Positions 35,763 to 45,757 of a stretch of 64,000 nt of DNA are shown one piece after another. The stretch comes from Streptomyces camelliae (GTDB lineage: Bacteria; Actinomycetota; Actinomycetes; Streptomycetales; Streptomycetaceae), in NCBI RefSeq assembly GCF_027625935.1, contig NZ_CP115300.1, positions 8,928,001-8,992,000 of the forward strand. Direction: 5' to 3'. The translations under genes were made by a program, and so were the position numbers. The stretch's first letter is position 1. Each line of letters begins with the position of its first letter. A model generated the notes under the pieces. It had not been told where the DNA came from and did not search any database. It was given only the letters and a program-made list of their open reading frames with translations.

Positions 35763-36178
35763 GGGTAGGCGCGGAGCACGAGGGACGTGGTGACAGGGCC
35801 GTAACGGGCAAGTGCGTCGACGACTTCTTCGAGGCGTCCTGCCTGCGGGCAGTAGACGTCGAAGATGAGGCAGTCTTCGCCGGTGACTCTGAGGGTGGAG
35901 GTGATCTCGGCGGTCCGGGAGGCGAAGTCCAGGGCACGCGCGAGCTGGGCGTGGGTGGTGCGCAGCCGGATGACCGCGTGAATGTTCAGTCCGAGGGCAG
36001 CGGGGTCGACCACGGCTCGGTAGCCGGTGATGACGCCGTTCTTCTCCAGCCGCTGGATGCGGGCGGCGGCCGCGGGCTGGGAGAGTCCGACACGGCGCCC
36101 CACCTCCGCACCGGTCAGCCGGCCCTCGGCCTGGAGCAGGGTGAGGATGTCCCGGTCTATCCGGTCGAGTGATTCCAT
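35735..36178 (-). CDS. Lrp/AsnC-family transcriptional regulator
   Basis: A 147-residue regulator. The helix-turn-helix is at about 2-50 (LDRIDRDILTLLQAEGRL, then VGRRVGLSQPAAAARIQRLE); the RAM (ligand/oligomer) domain follows with GYRAVVDPAALGLNIHAVIR and GEDCLIFDVYCPQAGRLEEV. The ATG at 36178 (MESLDRID) is chosen by comparison with the normal family start; the upstream in-frame ATG at 36223 would add 15 atypical residues. It is divergent from the RBBP9-like hydrolase. It probably senses an amino acid. Confidence 0.85.
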   Translation of the reverse strand: MESLDRIDRDILTLLQAEGRLTGAEVGRRVGLSQPAAAARIQRLEKNGVITGYRAVVDPAALGLNIHAVIRLRTTHAQLARALDFASRTAEITSTLRVTGEDCLIFDVYCPQAGRLEEVVDALARYGPVTTSLVLRAYPQKPLTDAE

Positions 36179-36282
36179 CGTCGTCCGTACCGTTCTCTTT
36201 GAGATCACTTGCATCACCGCCACCGCCCCGATGCATCCCTCAGAATCTGCGTCAGGTGCCCCCGTGATCGTAGGGGCGGCGA

Positions 36283-36849
36283 ATGGAATGGTGGTGGGCA
36301 GTGGCCGCGTACGTCATCGTCCCGGGCATCGACGGCTCGGACGGGCAGCACTGGCAGACCCTGTGGGAGCGGCACTGGGGCACCTCAGCGGTGAGGATCT
36401 CTCCTTCCTCCTGGTCCGCCCCCGATCTGGATGACTGGGTCGACGCTGTCCAGGAGGCGTACGACCACGCTTTCCGGCAGGACAGCAGCGTTGTGCTGGT
36501 GGCACACAGCCTGGGTTGCTGGGCGGCGTCCACCTGGCTGCACAAGAACCCCTCAAGCCCGACAGGCGGCGCGTTCCTGGTCGCGCCGCCCGACCCGCAC
36601 GGGCCCGCGTTCCCACGCCGGGCGGCCGCGACGTTCACCGAGGTGTCCGCACGACCCCTGCCGTGCCCGGCCCTGGTGGTGGGCAGCGCCGACGACCCGT
36701 ACTGCACCCCCGAGGCAGCAGCCGGTTTCGCGGCGCGGTGGGAGGCACGATGGCACCTGGCGGGCGCGTGCGGACACATCAACTCCGCCAGTGGCCTGGG
36801 CACGTGGCCACACGGCCGTGAACTCCTGGACTCGCTGAGCCGGCAGTGA
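36283..36849 (+). CDS. RBBP9/YdeN-family alpha/beta hydrolase
   Basis: A 188-residue small serine hydrolase. It starts YVIVPGIDGSDGQHWQTLWE, the family hallmark, and has the nucleophile elbow VLVAHSLGCWAA. The Asp is probably in VVGSADDPYCTP and the His in ACGHINSASGLGTWP. AGGGG at 36272-36276 supports the ATG; GTG 36301 is an alternative. The stop overlaps an upstream GTG of the following IclR frame, but the IclR gene itself likely begins at 36939. Substrate unknown. Confidence 0.8.
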   Translation: MEWWWAVAAYVIVPGIDGSDGQHWQTLWERHWGTSAVRISPSSWSAPDLDDWVDAVQEAYDHAFRQDSSVVLVAHSLGCWAASTWLHKNPSSPTGGAFLVAPPDPHGPAFPRRAAATFTEVSARPLPCPALVVGSADDPYCTPEAAAGFAARWEARWHLAGACGHINSASGLGTWPHGRELLDSLSRQ

Positions 36850-36938
36850 TCAATCACCGTGTGCGACGGACCCGACGGGATCCGTCGCCCGCTGGTCCCT
36901 GCCTTGCCCGTGTCACGTGCCCAGCGCAGTCTGGTCCT

Positions 36939-37697
36939 ATGGGCGTTCAGGACGGCCCCACGCTCATCACGTCCGTGCAGCGGGCCTTCCGGTTGCTGGA
37001 GGCGGTGAGCGCGCACGAGAACGGCGCGCCGGCGAAACAGCTGGCACGCGAGACCGAGCTGCCCCTGGCCACCGCCTATCACCTGCTGCGCACCCTGGTG
37101 CACGACGGATACGTGCGCAAACTCCCCGACGGCGGTTTCGTCCTCGGCGACAAACTGAAGTCCCTGCACTCGGCGGGCCGCACACAGACACTGCTCAGCC
37201 GCGTCCGCCCGGCGCTCGCCGCCCTGCGGGACGAGCTGTCCACCGCCACCTACCTCACGTTCTACGAGGACGGCGAGATCCGGGTCGCCGAGATCGTCGA
37301 CAGCCCCCGCACACCGCGGGTGGATCTGTGGGTGGGGTTCGAGGACGCCGGCCATGCCACCGCCCTCGGCAAGTCCGTCCTCCGTGAGCTGGACGAGGAC
37401 GCTCGCCGGGACTATCTGTCCAGGCACCACCTCGCCGACCTCACTCCCCGGACGATCACCAGCGTTCCGGACCTGCTGCGCAGGATCGAGTCGTCCCCCT
37501 TGGCACCGGCGGTCACGGACCTGGAGGAGTACGCGCTCGGCACGGTCTGCGTCGCCGTGCCCGTGTACAGCGGCGACACACTCGGCTCCCTCGGTGTCTC
37601 CCTGCCGGTGGAACGGCAGGCCCGGTTGCAGGAGATCCGGGCACGCCTGCTACCGATCGCGAGCCGGGTGACCAGAAGCCTCTCGCTCACTATCTGA
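36939..37697 (+). CDS. IclR-family transcriptional regulator
   Basis: A 252-residue regulator. The winged helix is at about 8-65 (LITSVQRAFRLLEAVSAHEN, then LARETELPLATAYHLLRTLV). The GAF-like effector domain follows, with GHATALGKSVLRELDEDARR, ITSVPDLLRRIESS and GTVCVAVPVYSGDTLGSLGV. The ATG at 36939 is preferred over GTG 36846, because the latter adds 31 unstructured Arg/Pro-rich residues. The target operon is not obvious: the neighbours are a hydrolase and a phosphatase. Confidence 0.8.
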   Translation: MGVQDGPTLITSVQRAFRLLEAVSAHENGAPAKQLARETELPLATAYHLLRTLVHDGYVRKLPDGGFVLGDKLKSLHSAGRTQTLLSRVRPALAALRDELSTATYLTFYEDGEIRVAEIVDSPRTPRVDLWVGFEDAGHATALGKSVLRELDEDARRDYLSRHHLADLTPRTITSVPDLLRRIESSPLAPAVTDLEEYALGTVCVAVPVYSGDTLGSLGVSLPVERQARLQEIRARLLPIASRVTRSLSLTI

Positions 37698-37795
37698 AAA
37701 TCCGCTCCTTGTGGCTGCCCGCGCCCAGCCCGTTTGCTTAATGAAACGGACATTCCGGGTGCGCACCCCATCCAGGCGAGGACAGCGGACGACAC

Positions 37796-38965
37796 ATGAC
37801 CCAGGCGCGACACCATGGCGGCGACCACATGCCGATGCGGCTGTTCAGGAGCCGTACGGCCGGGGCCTGGGGCTGGGCCCGCCGGTGTACGGGCGGGCAC
37901 CTGGCCCCCGGAATGTGTGTGCTGCCCCTCCTGCTCCTCGCCGTCGTGTTCGTCGACGTCGCCGGAGGGATCTGGCTGCCGCTGCTGGCGGCCGGACCCG
38001 CGCTGGCCGCGGCCACCAACGGCCCGCGAGGCGTGCTGGGCGTCGGACTCGTCGCCGCGACGCTGGGCGCCCTGCTGGGGCACCGGCAGGGGATTCCGGC
38101 CGGTGAGCTGGCGGCCGTACTGTCCGCCCTGCTGGCCGTCACCGCGGCCAGCGGCCTGGCCGGCGCGCTGCGCGGCCGTCGTGAACGGGTGCTCGCGGCC
38201 GTACGCTCGGTCGCCGAGGCCGCCCAGCACGCGCTGCTCCAGCCCGTTCCGGAGACCGTCGGCCCGTTCCAGGTGGCCGTCCGCTACAGCGCCGCGGCGG
38301 CCGAGGCCCGGATCGGCGGGGACCTCTATGCCTTGGTGCCCACCCCGCACGGCGTCAGGCTGATCGTCGGAGATGTGCGGGGCAAGGGGCTGCCCGCCGT
38401 GGGGACCGCCGCACTCGTGCTCGGCGTGTTCCGAGAGGCCGCCTATGACGAGCCCGACCTGCTCGCCGTCGTCGGCAGGATCGAGCGGAGTCTGGCCCGC
38501 AATCTCGGCCCGGACGACTTCGTCACCGCGGTGATCGCCGGATGCCCGGGGTCAGGGCACTTGGAGGTGGTGAACTGCGGACACGCGCCTCCGCTGCTGA
38601 TCTCCGCTTCCGGAGACGTCACGGCGGTGGAACCGGCCCAGCCGACCCCGCCTCTCGGGCTGCGTGCCCTTGCAGGACAGGCCCCCCGCCTCCAGCATCT
38701 GCCCTTCGCCGTGGGAGACCAGCTGCTGCTCTACACCGACGGGGTCACCGAAGCCCGCGATCACGCCCGCGAGTTCTATCCGCTGGCCGCGGGCGTGGCC
38801 CGCCATGTGTCCGACGAGCCGGCGCACACGCTCGGCGCGGTCCACGACGAGCTGCTGGCACATGTGGGAGGCCGGCTGCACGACGACGCCGCCCTGCTCC
38901 TGCTCCGCAAGCGGTCCGCGGGCGGGCAGGTTCCCGTGCCGCACCGGACCGAGGTCGCGCTCTAG
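37796..38965 (+). CDS. Membrane-anchored PP2C-type (SpoIIE) protein phosphatase
   Basis: A 389-residue Ser/Thr phosphatase. Residues about 38-125 hold three to four membrane segments (VLPLLLLAVVFVDVAGGIWL, and AAVLSALLAVTAASGLAGAL). The catalytic SpoIIE/PP2C domain follows, with ARIGGDLYALVPT, IVGDVRGKGLPAVG, VNCGHAPPLL, LLLYTDGVTEARDHA and LHDDAALLLLRK, which carry the metal-binding Asp residues. In Streptomyces such proteins dephosphorylate anti-anti-sigma factors; the RsbW-like ATPase about 1.2 kb away could belong to the same switch. Its TAG stop uses TA of the IS target site plus the first base of the IS. Confidence 0.85.
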   Translation: MTQARHHGGDHMPMRLFRSRTAGAWGWARRCTGGHLAPGMCVLPLLLLAVVFVDVAGGIWLPLLAAGPALAAATNGPRGVLGVGLVAATLGALLGHRQGIPAGELAAVLSALLAVTAASGLAGALRGRRERVLAAVRSVAEAAQHALLQPVPETVGPFQVAVRYSAAAAEARIGGDLYALVPTPHGVRLIVGDVRGKGLPAVGTAALVLGVFREAAYDEPDLLAVVGRIERSLARNLGPDDFVTAVIAGCPGSGHLEVVNCGHAPPLLISASGDVTAVEPAQPTPPLGLRALAGQAPRLQHLPFAVGDQLLLYTDGVTEARDHAREFYPLAAGVARHVSDEPAHTLGAVHDELLAHVGGRLHDDAALLLLRKRSAGGQVPVPHRTEVAL

Positions 38966-38984
38966 GGCCTGTGTGATGTTGTGA

Positions 38985-39988
38985 TCAACCGGTTGCCTTC
39001 AGGAGGTCGTTGATCCAGATCATCGAGGCACGGAGGTGGAGGCCGGCGAGGTAGCTCTCGGGTGTTTTGTCGTGTCGAGTCGCGATGCCCCGCCAGGCCT
39101 TTAGCTTGTTGATCAGGCGCTCGACGGTGTTGCGCTCCTTGTAGAGCTCGGCGTCGTGGCGTGTGGGGCGACCGCCCCGTCTGCCCTTCTTCTTCCGGTT
39201 GGCGGCCTGGTCCGTCTTCTCCGGGATGACTGCCTTGATGTTGCGACTCCGCAGGTAGGAGCGGTTGGCACGGGAGGAGTAGGCCTTGTCCGCGGCGACA
39301 GCGTCGGGCCGGGTCCGGGGCCGCCCGACGGGAAGACGGATGCGCACCTTCTGCAGCACGGGGACGAATTGCGGGCTGTCGGCGGCCTGTCCTGCGGTCA
39401 GGACGAGGGACAGCGGACGACACTTGCGGTCTGCGGCCAGGTGAATCTTGCTCGTCAGTCCACCGCGGGATCTGCCGAGCAGGGCCTGGCTCAAGCGGAG
39501 CTTGCGCCGTCGCCTGATGTGCCGCCGCTCTTCGCGCTCGGGGTCGTCACTGCCGTGCTGTCCGCTCTGTTCTGGCGGGCCGCCCCTTTTTGCCGGGCCC
39601 GTTCCTGTTCGACGGCGGCTTCCTCAAGGGCGTCCAGGACCTCCTTGCCGATGCGCATCCCGGCCGCGTCGTGGTGAGCGCGGGCCGTGGTGGAGTCCAC
39701 GCTGACCAGGGATAAGTCCGTCTGTCCCTGGCGGGCGGCCTCAGTGATCAAGCCTTCGAGCAGTGCGGTGAAGACTCCGGCGTCCCTCCACACCCGGAAG
39801 CGGCCGTAGACCGTCGGCCACGGTCCGAACTCGCCGGGCATCTCCCGCCACTGGCTGCTGGTGCGGAACCGCCAGATCACCCCCTCGAACTGATCCCGCA
39901 GTCGTGTGGGGTACGGTCCGTACTCGCCTATCGGCAGGAACGGCTCGATCAACTTCCACTGTTCGTCGGTGAGTTGCCTGCGTGTCAC
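38985..39988 (-). CDS. IS5-family transposase, two frames joined by -1 frameshift
   Basis: The first frame (GTG 39988 to 39491) holds QLTDEQWKLIEPFLPIGEYG, the DUF4096 region and the first DDE Asp in LVSVDSTTARAHHDAAGMRI. The second frame (to 38985) has LGRSRGGLTSKIHLAADRKC, the second Asp in DAVAADKAYSSRANR and the Glu in YKERNTVERLINKLKAWRGI. Between them the run C-AAAAA-GGGG (A run on the minus strand at 39587-39591) allows a -1 slip, after which the second frame is open and reads into DPEREERRHIRRRRKLRL. The joined product would be 334 residues, normal for the family. Confidence 0.85.
39586..39592 (-). other. Slippery site for -1 ribosomal frameshifting
   Basis: Minus-strand AAAAAG (39587-39591 plus the next G) lies exactly where the upstream and downstream transposase frames overlap. 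A tRNA on AAA can re-pair one base back. Confidence 0.6.
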
Positions 39989-40064
39989 GATGGTCTTCCT
40001 ACCGGATCCCCCGTCCTGAGGGACCCGGATCGGCAAGATTGATCACGACACCACACAGGCCCTA

Positions 40065-40147
40065 GGGCCCGTCCGGCGGATCAGGCCGGCTCAAGGCAAG
40101 GGGGCCTCATCAACACGCGACTCCGGCAAGATCCGCCGGCCAAGCCC
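40065..40147. repeat. 83-bp TA-bounded element with imperfect terminal inverted repeats (MITE-like)
   Basis: GGGCCCGTCCGGCGGATC (40065-40082) and the reverse complement of 40130-40147 agree at 15 of 18 bases, and TA stands on both sides (40063-40064, 40148-40149). It encodes nothing. It could be a miniature IS derivative, or simply the intergenic terminator between the convergent phosphatase and ATPase genes. Confidence 0.5.
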
Positions 40148-40563
40148 TAGCCCGCCGCGAGATGGGCCCAGCGGGTGACCCCGCCGGCGTGGACGCGTAT
40201 GCCATGACGAGTCGCCAGGGCATGGACGATCGTCTCGCCCCGGCCATGCTCGTCCGGATCCGTCCCGGCACCGCAGCGGCGCAGCGAGAGCGCGGGTCCC
40301 GCGTCGGTGACCTCGATGCGGACACCGTCACCGGGCGCCCAGGACAGCCGCAGTACGGCCGGCGGGCGGGCGTGCACGATCGCGTTGGTGACCAGCTCGG
40401 ACACCACGAGGAGCACGTCCTCGGCGACTCCCGGAGCCACGCTCCAGTCGGCGAGGACCGCCGCCACACTTCGGCGTACGGCCGAGACGGCGCCGGCGGC
40501 AGGCGGCACCGGACACACGTGTTCGTATGCCGCCCTGAGCAGCGTGGTGAGCTGTGCCGCCAT
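40147..40563 (-). CDS. RsbW/SpoIIAB-like ATP-binding protein (GHKL fold)
   Basis: A 138-residue histidine-kinase-like ATPase domain protein. The N box is VVSELVTNAIVHARPPAVLR, the G1 box IEVTDAGPALSLR, and the G2 region DEHGRGETIVHALATRHGI. GGGAGAG stands 3 bases before the ATG at 40563, which is preferred to the ATG at 40602. In Streptomyces dozens of such proteins act as anti-sigma or regulatory kinases in switches with SpoIIE-type phosphatases; the phosphatase at 37796-38965 would be its convergent neighbour without the intervening IS. Its TAG stop includes the outer TA of the 83-bp element. Confidence 0.85.
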   Translation of the reverse strand: MAAQLTTLLRAAYEHVCPVPPAAGAVSAVRRSVAAVLADWSVAPGVAEDVLLVVSELVTNAIVHARPPAVLRLSWAPGDGVRIEVTDAGPALSLRRCGAGTDPDEHGRGETIVHALATRHGIRVHAGGVTRWAHLAAG

Positions 40564-40757
40564 GGTCTCTCCCAGTGATGTGTGCGGCCGGTCCGGCGCC
40601 ATGTCTCCGCGCTTACCGGCTGCGTAGCAAGCTAGGGAGACAAACCGGGCAGGTCAATGAATGGTGGTCGGCATTACCGAACGGGGACCTCCCGCCCGCT
40701 CCGCAGAGGCCGCCCTCCCGTACGGCGAAGCGTCCCTGGCGGTAATAGGCTCGCTTC

Positions 40758-41525
40758 ATGGCCGGGCCAGTCCAGTCCATCGAACGGGCGGCGGCGATTC
40801 TGCGTCTGCTCGCCGGTGGGCCCCGCCGCCTCGGGCTCGGCGAGGTCGCCGCCTCACTGGGACTGGCCAAGGGCACCGCCCACGGCATCTTGCGCACGCT
40901 CCAGCATGTGGACTTCGTGGAGCAGGACGCGGCGACCGGGAAATACCAGCTCGGAGCCGCCCTCCTGCACCTCGGCACCAGCTACCTGGACGTCAACGAG
41001 CTGCGCTCGCGCTCCCTCAACTGGGCCGATGCCCTCGCCGCCCGCAGCGGAGAGGCGGTCCGCCTGGGCACACCCCTGGAGGGCAGCGTGCTCGTCGTCC
41101 ACCATGTGTTCCGGCCGGACGACACCTTCCAGACCCTGGACGTGGGCGCGCTGCTGCCCCTGCACGCCTCGTCGCTGGGCAAGGTGCTGCTCGCCTATGG
41201 GACCGCGACGATCGAGCCCACCAGAGAGCCCGGGCTGGAGGCGTACACCCGGCACACCCTCGTCGATCGCGAGCAGCTCACCCGGGCGCTCGCCGAGGTC
41301 CGGGAACTCGGCTGGGCCGCCGAGATCCAGGAAATGAGCATGGGGGAGGCCGGGCTCGCCGCGCCCATCCGAGGGCACGGCGGCCTCGTCGTCGGCGCGA
41401 TCGGGCTGTCCGGAGCGGTCGAGCGGATCTGTGACAGCCAGGGCCGGCCCCGCCCGAGTCTGATCACCCTGATCCGCGAGGCCGCGCGGGCGATCTCCAG
41501 GGACCTGGGAGCCACCCGCTGGTAG
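40758..41525 (+). CDS. IclR-family regulator, GylR-like, of glycerol kinase
   Basis: A 255-residue regulator. The winged helix is at 4-62 (VQSIERAAAILRLLAGGPRR, then LGLAKGTAHGILRTLQHVDF). The effector domain has RLGTPLEGSVLVVHHVFRPD, HASSLGKVLLAYG and GEAGLAAPIRGHGGLVVGAI. It lies 45 bp upstream of a glycerol kinase gene, the same arrangement in principle as gylR before the glycerol operon of S. coelicolor, so it probably represses it and senses glycerol-3-phosphate. Unlike the classic operon there is no glycerol facilitator or dehydrogenase next to it. Confidence 0.85.
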   Translation: MAGPVQSIERAAAILRLLAGGPRRLGLGEVAASLGLAKGTAHGILRTLQHVDFVEQDAATGKYQLGAALLHLGTSYLDVNELRSRSLNWADALAARSGEAVRLGTPLEGSVLVVHHVFRPDDTFQTLDVGALLPLHASSLGKVLLAYGTATIEPTREPGLEAYTRHTLVDREQLTRALAEVRELGWAAEIQEMSMGEAGLAAPIRGHGGLVVGAIGLSGAVERICDSQGRPRPSLITLIREAARAISRDLGATRW

Positions 41526-41570
41526 GCCGAGCCGGCCGCCCACCCGACCCCTCGGAAGGCAGACCCGATC

Positions 41571-43100
41571 ATGGCTGAACGGTATGTAATGTCCATCGAT
41601 CAGGGCACCAACTCGACCCGGTGCATTCTGTTCGATCGCCGTGGGCGTCTGGTCTCGGTGGCGCAGAAGGAGCATCAGCAGCACTTCCCCGAGCCCGGCT
41701 GGGTCGAGCACGACGCCGTCGAGATCTGGCAGAACCTGCGGCGCGTCGTACCCGAGGCCCTGTCCGTCGCCGGTGTCGACACGGGACAGGTCATCGCCAT
41801 GGGGCTGGCCAACCAGCGGGAGACAACCGTGCTGTGGGACCGGCGGACCGGCGCCCCCGTCGGCCGGGCGATCGTCTGGCAGGACACCCGCACCGCGCCG
41901 CTCGTCGAGGAACTCGGACAGCACCCCGGCGAGGAGTTCTTCCTCGAACGGTGCTGTCTGCCCCCCTCGACCTATTTCTCGGCGCTGCGGATCCGCTGGC
42001 TGTTCGACCACGTCAAGGGGCTTCAGCAACGCGCCGACGACGGCGAGGTGCTCTTCGGAACCATGGAGAGCTGGCTGATCTGGAACCTCACCGGAGGCCC
42101 CGAAGGCGGCCTGCACATCACCGACCCCACCAATGCCAGCCGCACGATGATGATGAACATCCGCACCCTCACCTGGGACGACGAGCTGCTGGCCTTCTTC
42201 GGAGTGCCCCGCTCGATGCTGCCCGAGATCCGGCCGTCCGCCGAGACATACGGCGACGCCGGCTCGCTGCTGCCGGGTGTCCCCATCACGGCCGCGCTCG
42301 GCGACCAGCAGGCCGCGCTCTTCGGCCAGACCTGCTTCTCTCCCGGCGAGGCGAAGTGCACCTACGGGACGGGCAGCTTTCTGCTGCTCAACACCGGCAG
42401 CGACATCGTGCGGTCCCGGCACGGCCTCCTCACCACCGTCGCCTACAAGATCGGGGACCGGCCGCCGGCCTACGCCCTGGAAGGCTCGATCGCCGTCACC
42501 GGTGCACTCGTCCAGTGGTTCCGGGACCGCCTGGGCCTGATCAGCAGCGCCCCGGAGATCGAGACCCTCGCGCGGACGGTCGAGGACAACGGCGGCTGTT
42601 ACATCGTCCCCGCCTTCTCAGGTCTGTTCGCACCGCGCTGGCGCAGCGACGCGCGCGGGGTCATCGTCGGCCTCACCTCGTACATCACCAAAGGGCACCT
42701 GGCGCGTGCGGTCCTGGAGGCCACCGGATGGCAGACACGAGAGGTCGTCGACGCCATGAACGCCGATTTCCCGGTCCCTCTCCAGCAGCTCAAGGTGGAC
42801 GGGGGCATGACCGCGGACAACCTGCTCATGCAGTTCGTGGCCGACGTGCTCGACGTGCCCGTGGTGCGGCCCATGGTCGCCGAGACGGTCTCCCTCGGCG
42901 CCGCCTACGCGGCCGGGCTCGCCGCCGGCTACTGGCCGGACCTGGAGGTACTGCGCCGCAACTGGCACCGGGCCGGGCAGTGGCTGCCCGCCATGGATCC
43001 CGCGCTGCGGGAGGCGGAGTACGACAACTGGCAGCGAGCCGTCGAACGATCCCTGGGCTGGGCCAGACCTCCCCGCTCCGCCGACCCGAACCCACCGTGA
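41571..43100 (+). CDS. glpK: Glycerol kinase
   Basis: A 509-residue FGGY kinase that makes sn-glycerol-3-phosphate from glycerol and ATP. Diagnostic segments: [20 protein letters not shown] (4-23), [85 protein letters not shown] and [20 protein letters not shown]. The length equals the family norm. GGAAGG precedes the ATG. It follows its IclR regulator and has no linked glpF or glpD, so it may be a second, independently controlled glycerol kinase. Confidence 0.93.
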   Translation: MAERYVMSIDQGTNSTRCILFDRRGRLVSVAQKEHQQHFPEPGWVEHDAVEIWQNLRRVVPEALSVAGVDTGQVIAMGLANQRETTVLWDRRTGAPVGRAIVWQDTRTAPLVEELGQHPGEEFFLERCCLPPSTYFSALRIRWLFDHVKGLQQRADDGEVLFGTMESWLIWNLTGGPEGGLHITDPTNASRTMMMNIRTLTWDDELLAFFGVPRSMLPEIRPSAETYGDAGSLLPGVPITAALGDQQAALFGQTCFSPGEAKCTYGTGSFLLLNTGSDIVRSRHGLLTTVAYKIGDRPPAYALEGSIAVTGALVQWFRDRLGLISSAPEIETLARTVEDNGGCYIVPAFSGLFAPRWRSDARGVIVGLTSYITKGHLARAVLEATGWQTREVVDAMNADFPVPLQQLKVDGGMTADNLLMQFVADVLDVPVVRPMVAETVSLGAAYAAGLAAGYWPDLEVLRRNWHRAGQWLPAMDPALREAEYDNWQRAVERSLGWARPPRSADPNPP

Positions 43101-43753
43101 CGCCGTCCACCGACCAGCCGGCGCGCCCGGCATTCATGAACTTCCTCACCGCCGTACCGACAGGAGCGGAGAGTGCCCGCTACTGACAACGTCACCAGAT
43201 GGGCCAGCCCCCGCTTGACCCGATACAGACAGCGCGTTTCTTGATCGACAGGGACAACCGGCCCTGCAAGCGATGGCTGAGGTGACGCAGCCGGTGGTGA
43301 GGGTTACGGCTCTGCCGACGATGGACGGCGGACCAGATCGGGAAGTCGATGCCCGGGCGGCGGGGGTTGAGCACGGGCGGTGACGGGGGCGTCCAGGGCG
43401 GCGCGGAGCCGGCCCAGCGGGCTGCGGTCCACCCCCTGCCCGGACTGCGGCGCGGGGCTTGTCGTAGCCGGCCTTGCCCCGGTGTCCGCCATGATTCTGG
43501 TTACGGCGGCCGACGACCCCACCCACCAGAATGCCCGCGACGGTTGGAGCGGCGTCGATCCCGGTGGTCACTATGGCGTCCCAGGGAATGGACACGTCAG
43601 GGCCCCTTTCGGCGCGGGTGCTGATCGAGACAGAGCCTGCCGCCTGATTCGATCAAGCCGGCAGCCACGTGTGCCACGCCGGCTGTCCCGAGACGCCCGC
43701 TCTTCACCTACAGCCGTCACGGCGGTGGGGGAGGGGGATGTGCCGTGGTGGAC
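43101..43753. other. 650-bp stretch without a supported gene
   Basis: On the minus strand a frame starting at GTG 43595, preceded by AAAGGGG, begins VSIPWDAIVTTGIDAAPTVA followed by GILVGGVVGRRNQN, which looks like the first membrane helix of a small protein, but it soon turns into low-complexity Arg/Pro sequence. This may be the 5' end of a truncated gene. Nothing else is recognisable. Confidence 0.4.
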
Positions 43754-44740
<987 letters not shown>

Positions 44741-44779
44741 ACTGCTGCCTCCTGGGCTCGTCGGAACCATCTGCCCAAG

Positions 44780-44810
44780 ACGCTAGAAGTTCGAGCGCGC
44801 TCCATGTCAA
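44780..44810 (-). promoter_or_regulatory. MerR-type promoter of the aldo/keto reductase gene
   Basis: On the minus strand TTGACA (44805-44810) and TAGCGT (44780-44785) are separated by 19 bp rather than 17, and the spacer contains the palindrome GAGCGCGCTC. This long spacer with dyad symmetry is the hallmark of promoters activated by MerR-family proteins. Confidence 0.65.
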
Positions 44811-45013
44811 ACGACGAGGAGGGCGTGCTGGGGGCGGCGGCATGCTGTTGGCTGATGGTGGGTCACCCGGCCAACTTCTTTGTGTCATCTGCCAGTACGA
44901 CGGCAAGAGAGGGCGAGGGGAGACTTTCTGCCGCGACGGTCACCCGGCGTACCTCCGATTCCGGAGGGCCGGCGTGGCCACGTACACGATGGAGCGCAGG
45001 AGGGGAGCGGCAC

Positions 45014-45757
45014 GTGAGCGTGCAGCAGTACGACGAGATCGGTGAGGCGTTCGAGGGGTTCAAGTCTCTGCCGCTGATACGTTACGGGGAGGTGCCGAGC
45101 TTCCTGGGCATGGTCGGGGACGTGAGCGGCAAGTCGGTTCTCGACCTGGCGTGCGGCACCGGTTTCTACAGCAGGGAGTTCAAGCGGCGCGGAGCCACAG
45201 ACGTCCTCGGTGTCGACATCTCCGTCGAGATGATCGCCGCCGCGCGGGACGCCGAGCAGCGTGACCCGCTGGGTGTGCGCTACGAGGTCGGTGACGTGGC
45301 CGAACTGCGGCCTCTCGACCGGCGCTACGACATCGCGGTGGCAGTGCAGTGCCTCAACTACGCCGAGGACATCGCGGCCATGGAGCGGATGTGCCGCAAC
45401 ATCCACCGGAGCCTGGTGCCGGGCGGAGAGTTCTTCGTGTTCGCCCAGAAGCCCGACTACGGGTTCGACTGTGTGTCCCTGGACAAGTACGGGTTCCGCT
45501 GCGAGCCGACAGGCGAGGAGATCGAGACGGGTCCGCGGGTGCGGGTCACGGCTCTCCTCGACCCGCAGCCGATCAGCATTGTCAGCGCGGTTCCGCGCCG
45601 CGACGTCTACGAGGACTGTCTGCGGGCGGCCGGCTTCAGTGAGGTGCAGTGGGTTGCCCTGGAGGTGTCCGAAGCCGGCTTCCATGAGTTCGGCGAAGAC
45701 TTCTGGGCCGACCTCCTCGCGAACCCGCCACTGGAAATGCTGCGCTGCCGTGCCTGA
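45014..45757 (+). CDS. Class I SAM-dependent methyltransferase
   Basis: A 247-residue methyltransferase. Motif I is SVLDLACGTGFYSREF, motif II GVDISVEMI, and a motif IV-like segment is YDIAVAVQCLNYAEDIAAME; LVPGGEFFVFAQKPDYGFD follows. The GTG at 45014 is preceded by AGGAGGGGAG. Relatives are small-molecule (ToxA-like) methyltransferases of secondary metabolism or detoxification. No biosynthetic cluster is adjacent, so the substrate is unknown. Confidence 0.85.
   Translation: MSVQQYDEIGEAFEGFKSLPLIRYGEVPSFLGMVGDVSGKSVLDLACGTGFYSREFKRRGATDVLGVDISVEMIAAARDAEQRDPLGVRYEVGDVAELRPLDRRYDIAVAVQCLNYAEDIAAMERMCRNIHRSLVPGGEFFVFAQKPDYGFDCVSLDKYGFRCEPTGEEIETGPRVRVTALLDPQPISIVSAVPRRDVYEDCLRAAGFSEVQWVALEVSEAGFHEFGEDFWADLLANPPLEMLRCRA

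Larger units (their letters stand above)
38965..40062. mobile_element. IS5-family insertion sequence, 1098 bp, apparently complete
   Basis: Terminal inverted repeats of 24 bp (38965-38988 and 40039-40062) match at 22 positions and begin GGGCCTGTGTG. The element is flanked by TA on both sides (38963-38964, 40063-40064), consistent with a TA target duplication in the IS427-like group of IS5. It carries one transposase gene in two frames. It sits between the phosphatase gene and the 83-bp TA-bounded element. Confidence 0.9.

Noticed and set aside
43146..43595. Minus-strand frame of 149 codons as a complete gene
   Set aside because: The first 35 residues look plausible, but the remainder is low-complexity Arg/Pro/Ala sequence; kept only as a possible truncated 5' end.
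45014..45757. Methyltransferase as part of an antibiotic cluster
   Set aside because: No synthase, ligase, peptide-precursor or resistance gene is adjacent; neighbours are a reductase and decayed sequence.
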